A DNA stretch of 64,000 nucleotides, taken from positions 124,001-188,000 of the forward strand of contig DIBY01000018.1 in NCBI GenBank assembly GCA_002415135.1, in the 5' to 3' direction. The notes beneath the pieces are model-generated. The model did no database searches. It saw only the letters and a list, made by a program, of their open reading frames with translations, and was not told the DNA's origin. Source of the DNA: Flavobacteriales bacterium UBA5040 (GTDB lineage Bacteria > Bacteroidota > Bacteroidia > Flavobacteriales > Weeksellaceae). Positions 51,882-61,461 of the stretch are shown here, piece by piece (within the stretch, counting starts at the first letter, position 1; every line of letters begins with the position of its first letter). The position numbers and the translations under genes were made by a program.

Positions 51882-54623
51882 ATGAAAAAACATGTATTTT
51901 CTGTAGGATTGATAATGCTACTACTTGGAGGTCAGATTTCAGCACAAGATTTTGTGAGCAAAAGAAATATTGACACCAACGGCCGAGTAGATCTGATCAC
52001 ATTTACCGGTGGTTTAAGCTCAAAATCAGCCAACACCGATAACATCCTTAAACAAAGCCTTGGGCTGGATTCCCGATCCACTTTGCAAAGCATAAAAATG
52101 GAACTGGATCCATCAAGTTCTTTTGTTGATGAAAAATTTCAATTGTATTATGATGGAATTAAAGTACAGTATGTTGTATACACTTTGCACTCTACAGAAG
52201 GGAAAATGCTAAGTTTATCAGGCGATATTTTTCCGATTAATGACGTGACAACCAAGCCATCGCTGAACGCTGGAACAGCATTTAATTATGCAATCAAACA
52301 TACGGGCGCTCAAAAATACATGTGGGAAGACGCGGAATATGTGAAAGAGAATGCGTATCAAAAACCACAAGGCGAGCTTGTTTTAGTTCCGATCGAACAA
52401 AATGATGGCTCTTTTAAATTGTTATTAGCTTACAAATTTGATATTTATGCAGCACAACCGTTAAGCAGAGAATACGTTTATGTAGATGCGTTGGATGGAA
52501 AAGTTTTATTGACGGACGCCATTATCAAACATGCTAATAATTTCTACGGTAATATTTCAGGTACTCACGATCATGGATCAGCGGAGAATTCTGATGCTTC
52601 ACAAATTAAATTAGCTTTGGTTAATGGAAATGCAGCGACAAGATATGCTGGCTCGCAGGTAATCTCTACCACGTTGGTTGGAAGCAGCTATGCATTGAGA
52701 GACTCTTCACGTGGAAGTGGAGTTTTCACCTACAATTTAAAAAAGGGCACAACTTTAAAAACAACTGACTTTACAGACGCTGATAATAACTGGAGTGCCG
52801 CCGAGTTTAATAATGCTGCATTTGATAATGCTGCTTTAGATGCTCATTGGGGAGTTTCCAGTACCTACGATTATTTTAAAAATACCCATAATCGAAATAG
52901 TTATAATAACGCCGGCGCTGCTTTAAAAAGCTACGTTCACTATAGTTCTGCTTATGAAAATGCTTATTGGTCAGGTTCTGAAATGGTTTACGGAGATGGC
53001 GCTTCTACATTTGCACCATTAACTTCTTTAGATGTTACTGCACATGAACTTGGACATGGAATCTGTGAATATTCATCCAATTTAGTTTATAGTAGAGAAT
53101 CCGGAGCGATCAATGAAGGTCTTTCTGATATTTGGGGTTCTGTGGTAGAGAATGCTTTTGCTCCAACAAAACAGAATTTCTTAATCGGTGAGGATATCAC
53201 AAAAATCTCTCCTTATTATTTAAGATCAATGAGTAATCCTAAATCTGGCTTAAGCGCTCAGCCAGATACTTATCTTGGCACGAACTGGAAAGCCGCAACA
53301 AGCAGTTGTACTCCAACGCAGTCAAATGACCAGTGTGGTGTTCATTACAACAGTGGCGTGTTAAATCATTTTTTCTATATTTTAACACAAGGAAAAACCG
53401 GAACCAATGATAAAGGAAACTCTTACTCCGTGACCGGAATTGGTTTCGCAAAATCTGCAAAAATCATTTACAGAATGGAGACCTCTTATCTCTCTTCTAA
53501 TTCCACTTATGCGAATGTTTTAACTTACGCTATTCAATCAGCAAAAGATCTATACGGCGCAGATTCACCTGAAGCAATTGCAACTCAAAATGCATTATAC
53601 GCGGTAGGGTTAGGCACTGCATATTCTTCTGGATCAGGCGGTGGCGATACCGTTGCTCCGTCGGCTCCATCGAATCTTGCTGCAAGTGGTACCACTTCCG
53701 TGGCGACTACTTTAAGCTGGACTGCTTCTACCGATAATATAGGGGTAACTGGTTATGACGTTTACAGTGGTTCCAGCTTATTAGGAAACACTGCCTCAAC
53801 ATCTGCTTCAATTACTGGCTTAACCGCTTCTACAACATACAGTTTTTCTGTGAAAGCAAAAGACGCGGCTGGCAATGCTTCAGCTTCAAGCAACGTATTA
53901 TCTGTGACTACCGGGACAACCACAACTCCACCAGTTGCATATTGTGCGTCTAAAGGAAATTCTACTTCTGATGAAAAAATCAGCAAAGTAGTGTTTGGAA
54001 CAATAAGCAATATTTCAACTGGAACTGCGGGGTATGAAAACTTCACAGCTCAAATTGCGAATGTAAATAAAGGAACTGCTTACACAATAACCATAACTCC
54101 GAAATGGACTTCAACTACCTACAATGAGGGTTACGCCGTTTTCATTGATTATAATCAAGATGGCGACTTCTCTGATTCAGGGGAAACTGTGTTTACAAAA
54201 GCTGCTTCTAAAACAAATCCAGTTTCAGGATCAATTACAATTCGGTCAACTGCTCTAACCGGAAATACCAGAATGCGGGTTGCGATGAAATACAATGGAA
54301 CACCGACTTCTTGCGAAACCTTCTCTTATGGACAGGTTGAAGATTATACATTGAATATTAAACCAACGGGAACCATTGCTGAATTAGTTGGTGTAAATGC
54401 CGAAAACGCAGTTAATGTTTATCCTAATCCGGTAAAAGATATTTTGAATATCGATGCCAAAGGAGATTATCATTATCAATTAATTTCTACCGATGGAAAA
54501 GTTGTTAAAGATGGCAATCAATCTGATAACGTGATTAACGTTCAAAATTTACCAACGGGAATGTATATCATGAAGATTACGAAAGACGGAAAAACTTCCA
54601 GCCATAAAGTAATCAAAAAATAA
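51882..54623 (+). CDS. Secreted M4 (thermolysin-family) metalloprotease with T9SS sorting domain
   Basis: A 913-residue protein from the ATG at 51882 (the TTG-type start at 51852 precedes a normal signal peptide and overlaps the -7 box). Order: signal peptide (to about 21), FTP/PepSY propeptide (about 40-210), M4 catalytic domain with zinc motif HELGH (388-392) and NEGLSDIWGSVVE, an FN3 domain (about 590-675), a GEVED-type domain (IDYNQDGDFSDSGETVF), and a C-terminal NVYPNPVKDILNI...IMKITKDGKTSSHKVIKK type A T9SS sorting signal. It would be secreted as a zymogen and attached to or released at the surface. Confidence 0.93.
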   Translation: MKKHVFSVGLIMLLLGGQISAQDFVSKRNIDTNGRVDLITFTGGLSSKSANTDNILKQSLGLDSRSTLQSIKMELDPSSSFVDEKFQLYYDGIKVQYVVYTLHSTEGKMLSLSGDIFPINDVTTKPSLNAGTAFNYAIKHTGAQKYMWEDAEYVKENAYQKPQGELVLVPIEQNDGSFKLLLAYKFDIYAAQPLSREYVYVDALDGKVLLTDAIIKHANNFYGNISGTHDHGSAENSDASQIKLALVNGNAATRYAGSQVISTTLVGSSYALRDSSRGSGVFTYNLKKGTTLKTTDFTDADNNWSAAEFNNAAFDNAALDAHWGVSSTYDYFKNTHNRNSYNNAGAALKSYVHYSSAYENAYWSGSEMVYGDGASTFAPLTSLDVTAHELGHGICEYSSNLVYSRESGAINEGLSDIWGSVVENAFAPTKQNFLIGEDITKISPYYLRSMSNPKSGLSAQPDTYLGTNWKAATSSCTPTQSNDQCGVHYNSGVLNHFFYILTQGKTGTNDKGNSYSVTGIGFAKSAKIIYRMETSYLSSNSTYANVLTYAIQSAKDLYGADSPEAIATQNALYAVGLGTAYSSGSGGGDTVAPSAPSNLAASGTTSVATTLSWTASTDNIGVTGYDVYSGSSLLGNTASTSASITGLTASTTYSFSVKAKDAAGNASASSNVLSVTTGTTTTPPVAYCASKGNSTSDEKISKVVFGTISNISTGTAGYENFTAQIANVNKGTAYTITITPKWTSTTYNEGYAVFIDYNQDGDFSDSGETVFTKAASKTNPVSGSITIRSTALTGNTRMRVAMKYNGTPTSCETFSYGQVEDYTLNIKPTGTIAELVGVNAENAVNVYPNPVKDILNIDAKGDYHYQLISTDGKVVKDGNQSDNVINVQNLPTGMYIMKITKDGKTSSHKVIKK

Positions 54624-54652
54624 AGTTCATTTATTTGAAATCGACTTCTGTC

Positions 54653-54687
54653 AAAGTCGGGAGAATTTATTCTTCCGACTTTTTTTA
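54653..54687 (+). terminator. Terminator after the M4 protease gene
   Basis: AAGTCGG (54654-54660) pairs with CCGACTT (54675-54681), with a further AGAA/TTCT inner pairing and a T-run. Confidence 0.85.
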
Positions 54688-54769
54688 TTGAATACTTAAT
54701 AGTCCAAATATAATCTTAGCTAAAAAATTACTACTTTTAAAACGCAAAAACAATTAACCAAATTCAAAA

Positions 54770-56185
54770 ATGAAAATAAATCTCACCGGAAACTCAACAA
54801 ATACAATCGGTCAAAAATTTTCCTTTTTTACAGAAGAAAGTTGGCTTCAGGAAAAAGATGATTTTAAAGAAAAATTAAACGGTTTGTTTGCCGCGAAAAA
54901 AGACGAAACCTTTATTCTTTTAGAAGAAAATTCTGTCCATTATTTAATTGGTTTAGGATCGAATCCAAAGAATTTTGAAGTCCAAGCATGTGCTGAAAAA
55001 TTTACGTACGATTTTAGAAAAAAGATCAAAGCAGCTACAACTTTATTGAATTCTGAAAACTTTAATTCAGATCAAATTGAATGTTTAGTAAAAGGTTTGT
55101 ATATAGGGACTTACGAATATCCATTTAAAGAAGAACATTCGGTATTCCATTCTGATTTTTCTCTACAATTAAATTCCGTTTCAGAAGAAAATTTGAAACA
55201 GCTGGAAATGAAAGTTGTAGCAATCTGTGAAGGACAATTCGCCTGCATGGAATGGTTAAATAAGCCACAAAATTTTAAAAGAGTTCCGCATATTTCAGAA
55301 TTTTTAGATGAAATCTCAGAGAAATATAATTTAAAGAAAACCGTTTTCGATCGTAAAAAATCGGAAGATTTGGGTTTAGGAGCTTTTCTTTCGGTCAATC
55401 AAGGAAGCTCGCAGGAAGCTGCTTTTACCATTTTGGAATATCAATCCAACATAGGAAATGCAAAAACAATCGGTTTAGTTGGAAAATGTGTTTTGTTTGA
55501 TACAGGTGGGATTTCCATTAAAGGGTCAGAAAATCTACATTATATGAAATCCGACATGGGCGGTGCAACTGCCGTTATTGGAACTTTAATTGCAGCTGCA
55601 GAAATGAAACTTCCCGTTAATATTATTGCAATCTTACCGATTACAGATAATGCCATTTCAAATACTGCCTATATTCCGAGTGATGTCATTACCGCTTACA
55701 ACGGAAAAACCATCGAAGTTCTCAATACGGATGCTGAAGGAAGGATGACGCTTGCAGACGGACTCTCCTATCTTGTGACGAATTACAAAACCGATGCTTT
55801 GATCGATCTAGCAACCTTGACCGGAAGTTCCGTTCGAATGTTCGGATATACTTGTGGCGCCTATTTTTCAAATAACGATTCCCTGAAAAAATTACTGGAG
55901 CAATCTGGTGACGAAACTAATCAAAGATTGTGGAACCTGCCGCTTTGGGATATTTGGAAAGAAGACTTTACATCTGATGTTGCAGATTTCAAAAATATAT
56001 CCTCAAAACCTTTCGGAGACTGTATCGTTGCAGGTAAGTTTTTAGAGCAATTTATTATGGACCATCCAAATTGGGCACATCTTGATATTGCAGGAGTTGC
56101 TTTCGGAAATGTGCGTTACATGAAAGAAAAAGGCGCAACGGGTTATGGCGTTCAATTATTGATAGATTTCTTAGAGAATTTTTAA
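54770..56185 (+). CDS. M17-family leucyl aminopeptidase
   Basis: A 471-residue cytoplasmic dizinc exopeptidase. The C-terminal catalytic domain shows VGKCVLFDTGGISIKGSENLHYMKSDMGGATAV with the metal Lys and Asp ligands, and VLNTDAEGRMTLADGLSYL with the signature NTDAEGR. The N-terminal half is poorly conserved, as usual for M17. It is separated from the following ATP-grasp cluster by about 140 bases on the same strand without a clear terminator. A role in processing a peptide product of that cluster is possible but unproven. Confidence 0.92.
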   Translation: MKINLTGNSTNTIGQKFSFFTEESWLQEKDDFKEKLNGLFAAKKDETFILLEENSVHYLIGLGSNPKNFEVQACAEKFTYDFRKKIKAATTLLNSENFNSDQIECLVKGLYIGTYEYPFKEEHSVFHSDFSLQLNSVSEENLKQLEMKVVAICEGQFACMEWLNKPQNFKRVPHISEFLDEISEKYNLKKTVFDRKKSEDLGLGAFLSVNQGSSQEAAFTILEYQSNIGNAKTIGLVGKCVLFDTGGISIKGSENLHYMKSDMGGATAVIGTLIAAAEMKLPVNIIAILPITDNAISNTAYIPSDVITAYNGKTIEVLNTDAEGRMTLADGLSYLVTNYKTDALIDLATLTGSSVRMFGYTCGAYFSNNDSLKKLLEQSGDETNQRLWNLPLWDIWKEDFTSDVADFKNISSKPFGDCIVAGKFLEQFIMDHPNWAHLDIAGVAFGNVRYMKEKGATGYGVQLLIDFLENF

Positions 56186-56328
56186 CGAAAATTAGCATAT
56201 TAGAAAATTTCTCTGTATAATTGAAAGAGGATTTTCAAATCGTAAACGATCGTAAGTGATTGCTATTAATTACTTAATAAAAAACTGTTTCAATTTTTGA
56301 TTATTCAATAATTATTAAATTTCATTAT

Positions 56329-57540
56329 ATGAAGGAGAAAACGATTGTTTGTATTTCCTGTTATTATAAAGGATATGATTTTATGGACGAGATGAAAAAG
56401 CTTGGTAATAAAATCATCCTGATTGCATCTGAAAGTACGAAGGACAAAGACTGGCCGTGGCATGCCATAGACGAAGTATATTATATGCCGGAAGTTGAAC
56501 CATCGGTTTGGAATCTGGATCATTTGGTACAAGGTTTTTCTTATTTATTAAAAGGAACCAAAATCGATCGCGTTATTGCCTTAGACGACTACGATGTGGA
56601 AAAGGCAGCATTGCTTCGTGAATCTTTTCGAATCCCAGGAATGGGACAAACTACGCAACGTTATTTTCGCGATAAACTGGCCATGAGGCAAATGGCGAAA
56701 GATTCAAATATTGATATTCCTCAATTCTCTTCCATTTTTAATGATGAAACTGTCAATGAATTTGTAGATCAAATTGCACCACCCTGGGTTTTAAAACCGA
56801 GATCAGAAGCTTCTGCGACGGGAATCATTAAAATTAAAACGAAAGAAGAGTTATGGAAAGCGATCGAAAATTTGGGAGAGAAAAGACATCATTTTCTTTT
56901 AGAAAGTTTTAAACCTGGCGATGTTTTTCACGTTGACAGTTTGGTTTATGACAGTGAAATCCGTTTCGTTTCAGCTTCTCAATATTTATCGCCGCCAATG
57001 GAAGTTTCCCATGATGGCGGTATCTTTAGATCAAAAACATTAGGAAAAAAATCACCGGAATTTAGAGCTTTAGAAGCAGCAAATAAAAAAGTGTTAAAAA
57101 GCTTCGGCCTTAAACATGGCGCAACTCATACCGAATTTATTCGCGGAAAAGAAGACGAGAAATGGTATTTCTTAGAAACCTCTTCCAGAGTTGGTGGCGC
57201 ACACATTCCCGATCTGGTTGAAGCTTCCACTGGAATAAATCTTTGGCGAGAATGGGCAAGAATAGAAAATGCCTGGTTAAATGATGCCCCTTACAAATTA
57301 GCGAAACCGACAGAGCTTTACGGAGGATTGATTATCTGTTTGTCGCGAGATAAAAATCCGGACTCTAAAGAATTTGAAGCACCAGAAGTTTATAAATTTC
57401 TACCAATGGATTATCACGTAGGTTTGGTCTATCAATCAAATAAAGCACAAAAAATTCAGGAACTATTGGATGATGCAGCAATGAAAATTCACGACCATCA
57501 CCTTAGTATAATGCCACCGAAATCAAAACCTACCTCTTAA
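56329..57540 (+). CDS. ATP-grasp ligase A of the peptide-like metabolite cluster
   Basis: A 403-residue ATP-grasp protein of the carbamoyl-phosphate synthase/biotin carboxylase-like type. The N-terminal Rossmann-like pre-domain runs TIVCISCYYKGYDF...DRVIALDDYDVEKAALLRE. ATP-binding Lys156 is in PPWVLKPRSEASATGI, and metal-binding residues are Glu269 (THTEF) and Glu283 (FLETSSRVGG). Ser285 stands where Asn is usual. Such enzymes activate a carboxylate as acyl phosphate and couple it to an amine or thiol. It is the first of six genes on one strand; the next starts 28 bases later. Substrates are unknown. Confidence 0.85.
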   Translation: MKEKTIVCISCYYKGYDFMDEMKKLGNKIILIASESTKDKDWPWHAIDEVYYMPEVEPSVWNLDHLVQGFSYLLKGTKIDRVIALDDYDVEKAALLRESFRIPGMGQTTQRYFRDKLAMRQMAKDSNIDIPQFSSIFNDETVNEFVDQIAPPWVLKPRSEASATGIIKIKTKEELWKAIENLGEKRHHFLLESFKPGDVFHVDSLVYDSEIRFVSASQYLSPPMEVSHDGGIFRSKTLGKKSPEFRALEAANKKVLKSFGLKHGATHTEFIRGKEDEKWYFLETSSRVGGAHIPDLVEASTGINLWREWARIENAWLNDAPYKLAKPTELYGGLIICLSRDKNPDSKEFEAPEVYKFLPMDYHVGLVYQSNKAQKIQELLDDAAMKIHDHHLSIMPPKSKPTS

Positions 57541-57568
57541 ATTTCTTTTAATAAAATCTAAAACGATT

Positions 57569-58282
57569 ATGCCAAGAATTGAGCACACTGATTATTATTC
57601 TCATATTTTAGGAATGAGTTTAAAAGTTGAAGTTACGGGACATTTCGGTCATCCGATCATTATGTTTCCGACATCAAATGGGCAATACACCCAAAATCAT
57701 GATTTTAAATTGAACGCGAGTATCAACAGCTTTATCGATCAGGGAAAAGTAAAATTATACAATATTGAAACTATCGACAAGTTTAGTTTCTATGATAAAA
57801 ATATTTCAGCTGCAGAACGAATCAGAAATTACGAATTCTATATGCAGTTCTTGATTCAGGAATTTGTGCCATATATTCAGAAGATGCATTCGGTTCATCG
57901 TGTTGCGGTTGCGGGGGCTAGTTTTGGTGGTTATCATGCCGCTAATTTCGCTTTCCGTTTTCCCGATGTGGTGTCGCATATGTTCTGTCTATCAGGTGCT
58001 TTTTCCATCCGAAATTTTATGGACGGGTTTAGCAACGAACTCGTTTACTATAATTGTCCACGGGAATTTGTTAAAAATGATGAAAGCTTCAAATATCAAC
58101 ACATGCACATCGTGCTGAGTACTTCTGATCAGGATATCTGTTTAGAACAAACCCGAGAAATGGCTGGAATTTTAGCGTCAAAAGGAATTAATCATTGGTA
58201 CGACGAACAAAAATGGATCAATCATGACTGGCCATTGTGGCGAATGGTTTTTCCCACTTTTATTGGAAGGTTTTTCTCTTAA
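57569..58282 (+). CDS. Alpha/beta hydrolase, esterase (COG4947-like)
   Basis: A 237-residue hydrolase of the esterase-D/COG4947 kind without signal peptide. The nucleophile elbow is AGASFGGYHA with Ser118. Acid candidates are Asp187/Asp189 in STSDQDIC, and the His is His219 in WINHDWPLW. The WINHDWPLWR segment is typical of this small group. Inside a cluster of ligases it may release or transfer an acyl product, act as a thioesterase or amidase, or remove a protecting group. That is inference from context. It lies 56 bases before the second ATP-grasp gene. Confidence 0.8.
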   Translation: MPRIEHTDYYSHILGMSLKVEVTGHFGHPIIMFPTSNGQYTQNHDFKLNASINSFIDQGKVKLYNIETIDKFSFYDKNISAAERIRNYEFYMQFLIQEFVPYIQKMHSVHRVAVAGASFGGYHAANFAFRFPDVVSHMFCLSGAFSIRNFMDGFSNELVYYNCPREFVKNDESFKYQHMHIVLSTSDQDICLEQTREMAGILASKGINHWYDEQKWINHDWPLWRMVFPTFIGRFFS

Positions 58283-58338
58283 ATTAGATATCTCAAATTG
58301 GAATTACAAACACATTAATTAAAAAAAATAAAAATATT

Positions 58339-59292
58339 ATGGCAAAGAAAGTAGGAATTTTATTCGGAATGGAAGATACTTTTCCGTGGGCTTTTATAGA
58401 TAAAGTAAATGAAATGGGCAAAGGCGAAGTGATCGCGGAACCCGTTATGATCGATAAACTCGAACAAGGTGCCGATTACGGTTATGCTGTAATTATTGAT
58501 AGAATTTCACAAGACGTTCCTTTTTACCGCGCGTATTTAAAAAATGCGGCCGCAAGTGGAACTTACGTGATCAACAATCCTTTTTGGTGGAGTGCAGATG
58601 AGAAATTTTTCAATAATGCATTAATGCTGAAACTGGGAATTCCGCTTCCTAAAACAGTTTTGCTACCTTCTAATGACCGACCGACCAATACGACGGAAAC
58701 TTCTTTTAGAAATTTAAAATTTCCTCATGATTGGGATTATATTTTTAATTATATAGGATTTCCGGCATACATGAAACCTCATGATGGAGGTGGCTGGAGA
58801 AATGTGTACCGCGTAGAAGATGCAGAAGATATGTGGACCAAATTAGGAGAAACAGAGCAGTTGGTGATGATGCTGCAGGAAGAAATTTTCTTTGAAGATT
58901 ATTACCGCGTTTATTGTTTAGGCAAAAAATATGTTCACATTATGCCATACGAACCAAGAAATGAGCATCATTTAAGATATGCGACCACTCACAAAACGGA
59001 AGGAAAAGCAAGAGAGAAACTGTTGAAAGTAATTCATGATTATACCATCAAAATGAATGAAGCTCTAGGATATGATTTCAACACCGTTGAATTTGCGGTG
59101 AAAGACGGAATTCCGTACGCGATTGATTTCTGTAATCCTGCACCAGATGCTGATAGAAATTCAGTGGGAGAAGAAAATTTCGCCTGGATTGTCGAGCATT
59201 CAGCAAAACTGGCTATCGAAAAAGCTAAAGAATATGTTCCGGGTAAACCAAATATCTCTTGGGGTAATTTTGTGAAAGATTCTATTAAATAA
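58339..59292 (+). CDS. ATP-grasp ligase B (RimK/GshB-like) of the cluster
   Basis: A 317-residue ATP-grasp protein of the RimK/glutathione-synthetase-like class. A pre-ATP-grasp region (VGILFGMEDTFPWAFIDKVNE) is followed by the ATP Lys146 in PAYMKPHDGGGWRNV. The E-x-N metal site is spread over Glu251 (FNTVEFAVKDG) and Asp263/Asn266 (YAIDFCNPAPD). The segment INNPFWWSADEKFFNNALM matches the site where related enzymes read their substrate. It differs clearly from ligase A, so the cluster encodes two distinct coupling steps. An attenuator-like hairpin follows. Confidence 0.85.
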   Translation: MAKKVGILFGMEDTFPWAFIDKVNEMGKGEVIAEPVMIDKLEQGADYGYAVIIDRISQDVPFYRAYLKNAAASGTYVINNPFWWSADEKFFNNALMLKLGIPLPKTVLLPSNDRPTNTTETSFRNLKFPHDWDYIFNYIGFPAYMKPHDGGGWRNVYRVEDAEDMWTKLGETEQLVMMLQEEIFFEDYYRVYCLGKKYVHIMPYEPRNEHHLRYATTHKTEGKAREKLLKVIHDYTIKMNEALGYDFNTVEFAVKDGIPYAIDFCNPAPDADRNSVGEENFAWIVEHSAKLAIEKAKEYVPGKPNISWGNFVKDSIK

Positions 59293-59300
59293 TTGATTTT

Positions 59301-59348
59301 TATTTCAGCTTAAAATAGAAATGAAATTTGAACTTTTAAGCTGAAATA
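59301..59348 (+). terminator. Perfect 15-base hairpin inside the ATP-grasp cluster
   Basis: TATTTCAGCTTAAAA (59301-59315) pairs without mismatch with TTTTAAGCTGAAATA (59334-59348), followed by TTTTAA. The weak T-run suggests partial termination or mRNA end protection between ligase B and the YbdK gene. Confidence 0.6.
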
Positions 59349-59373
59349 TTTTAATCCTAAAAACACAATAAAG

Positions 59374-60480
59374 ATGCATAAATTTACCATAGGCGTTGAA
59401 GAGGAATATCAAATCATTGATGCAGAAAGCCGAGATTTGGTCTCTCATGTCTCGAAAATAATAGAAGGTGGCCACGCAACTTTAAAGGAAAATTTAAAGC
59501 ACGAAATGCACGAATCTGTGATTGAAATGGAAACGGGTATTTGCCAAAACATCGCTGGCATCAGAGCAGAATTAACGGACTTGAGAAAGAGATTGATTAA
59601 AGTTGCTCATGAAAACAACCTTCGGGTTTCCGGTGGTGGCACACATCCATTCTCTCACTGGAAAAACAATCCGATCACCAAAGATCAGCGTTACGATAAA
59701 ATAGTCAGCGATTTGGGAGATGTTGCACGATCGAATTTAATTTTCGGACTTCATGTTCACATCGGTATTCCAAATCGTGAAGAGGGAATTAGAATTCAAA
59801 ATGTGATGCGCTATTTTCTGCCGCACATTTATGCACTTTCTACCAATTCTCCTTTTTGGGTCGGAAGCAAAACAGGCTTTAAATCTTATCGCCATGAAGT
59901 TTTTGCAAAATTTCCGAGAACGGGAATTCCAAGTTATTTTAATTCTGTTGCTGAGTTCGATTCGTATATTGACTTAATGATTAAAACGGGAACCATTGAT
60001 AATGCCAAGAAAATCTGGTGGGATCTTCGTGTTCATCCGTTCTATCCTACGATTGAATTTAGGATCTGCGATATGCCTTTAAGAACTGATGAAACCGTTT
60101 GTCTGGCAGCAATTATGCAATGTTTGGTTGCGAAAATTTACAAACTGCACCAACAGAATATGAGTTTCAGAAGTTACAGACGATTGTTACTCAATGAAAA
60201 TAAATGGCGTGCTTCCAAAGAGGGAATCGATGCTCATTTGATTGATTTCGGAAAAGAAACGAGCGTTCCTTTTGTTGATTTATTGAAAGAGCTACTCGAA
60301 TTTATTGATGATGTGGTTGATGAATTAGATTGCAGAAAAGAAGTTGAATACGCTTGGGAAATTATGAAAAACGGTACTGGTGCCGATAGACAGCTTCGTG
60401 TGTACGAAGAAACAGGCGACTTGAAAGCAGTAGTTGATTATATGATTGCAGAAACAGAGCACGGAATTACATTCGAATAA
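59374..60480 (+). CDS. Carboxylate-amine ligase, YbdK type (GCS2 family)
   Basis: A 368-residue glutamate-cysteine-ligase-like enzyme of the GCS2/YbdK group (COG2170). The N-terminal signature FTIGVEEEYQIID provides the metal-binding Glu residues (9-11). HESVIEMETGICQNIAG, HVHIGIPNREEG and WWDLRVHPFYPTIEFRICDMPLRTDETV follow as in the family. YbdK-type enzymes join the gamma-carboxylate of glutamate, or another carboxylate, to an amine with ATP. True GshA function is not implied. It lies between the ATP-grasp and amidotransferase genes. Confidence 0.9.
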   Translation: MHKFTIGVEEEYQIIDAESRDLVSHVSKIIEGGHATLKENLKHEMHESVIEMETGICQNIAGIRAELTDLRKRLIKVAHENNLRVSGGGTHPFSHWKNNPITKDQRYDKIVSDLGDVARSNLIFGLHVHIGIPNREEGIRIQNVMRYFLPHIYALSTNSPFWVGSKTGFKSYRHEVFAKFPRTGIPSYFNSVAEFDSYIDLMIKTGTIDNAKKIWWDLRVHPFYPTIEFRICDMPLRTDETVCLAAIMQCLVAKIYKLHQQNMSFRSYRRLLLNENKWRASKEGIDAHLIDFGKETSVPFVDLLKELLEFIDDVVDELDCRKEVEYAWEIMKNGTGADRQLRVYEETGDLKAVVDYMIAETEHGITFE

Positions 60481-60491
60481 GCATATTTTCT

Positions 60492-60499
60492 TAAATTTG
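60492..60499 (+). promoter_or_regulatory. Internal -7 box before the amidotransferase gene
   Basis: TAAATTTG (TAnnTTTG), 17 bases before the ATG at 60517; it suggests that the last two cluster genes can be transcribed separately. Confidence 0.4.
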
Positions 60500-60516
60500 C
60501 ACCGTAAATAAATAGA

Positions 60517-61347
60517 ATGAAAGATTTAAAAATTGCTTTGCTTGATATGAATAACAATCATGTCAATCAAGGTATGCGCAATATTAGAGAAATTTCACAG
60601 CAATTTAAGGAGCACTCCAATGAGAATGTTTCTATTACGGTTTTTGATGTAAGATATAAAGATGAGATCCCTGACATTCAAGATTTTGATATTTATATTT
60701 CGTCTGGTGGTCCCGGTAATCCACATAAAGAAGGTTATTCTTGGGAAGAAAAGTATGCAGATTTTTTAAATAATTTATGGCAACATAATTTGACTTCTGA
60801 ACATAAAAAATTCGCTTTTTTAGTTTGTCACTCTTTTCAGGTAGCATGCATTCACTGGAGTTTAGGGAATATTTGTAAAAGAAAATCCTACTCTTTTGGA
60901 GTAATGCCTATTCATAAAACCGACGAAGGTCAAAAAGATTTTTTATTAAAGAATCTTCCAGAACCTTTCTTTGCAGTTGATTCCAGAGGTTATCAATTCA
61001 TCGAGCCGAATTACGAAACCATTAATGAAATGGGTATGAAAGTCGTGGCGTTAGAGAAGGTTCGTCCGCATATTCACTTGGAAAGAGCGGTTATGGCCAT
61101 TCGATTTTCTGATGAAATTTTTGGGACGCAGTTTCACCCAGAAGCCAATCCGAAAGGAATGCTGGCCAACCTAAAAATTGACAAGAATAGAATTGCGATG
61201 ATCGAAAATTACGGAGTTGAGAAATATCTCGAAACCGTGGACCGCATGGATGATCCAGACAAAATTAATTTAACGCAGTCCCAGATTTTACCGCGATTTT
61301 TACAACACGCTTCCGAGCAGGTTATGAAGAATTTAGTGATGGCCTAA
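60517..61347 (+). CDS. Class I glutamine amidotransferase-fold protein of the cluster
   Basis: A 276-residue stand-alone GATase1 domain plus a C-terminal tail. The oxyanion motif is SGGPGNPH (63-70), the nucleophile is Cys104 in FLVCHSFQVA, and the His207/Glu209 pair is in GTQFHPEANPKGM. The triad is therefore intact. The protein may supply ammonia to a ligase. Alternatively it may hydrolyse a gamma-glutamyl bond, as PuuD of the putrescine pathway does with the same fold. The second idea fits a YbdK partner that would attach glutamate. Both are inference. Confidence 0.85.
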   Translation: MKDLKIALLDMNNNHVNQGMRNIREISQQFKEHSNENVSITVFDVRYKDEIPDIQDFDIYISSGGPGNPHKEGYSWEEKYADFLNNLWQHNLTSEHKKFAFLVCHSFQVACIHWSLGNICKRKSYSFGVMPIHKTDEGQKDFLLKNLPEPFFAVDSRGYQFIEPNYETINEMGMKVVALEKVRPHIHLERAVMAIRFSDEIFGTQFHPEANPKGMLANLKIDKNRIAMIENYGVEKYLETVDRMDDPDKINLTQSQILPRFLQHASEQVMKNLVMA

Positions 61348-61461
61348 CAGGTTTTCATTATTCTATATTCATGGGTTGTTCGCAGTAAAGCAAAAATTTG
61401 AAGTCATAGTCACAGAGGTGAAAAAAGATTTCCAGTATTGATTTTAAATAAAACGAATACC

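Noticed and set aside
59374..60480. Calling the GCS2 gene gshA and the neighbouring ATP-grasp gshB, i.e. glutathione synthesis
   Set aside because: The sequence is of the YbdK subgroup, the cluster has extra ligases and hydrolases, and glutathione is not the usual thiol of this phylum.
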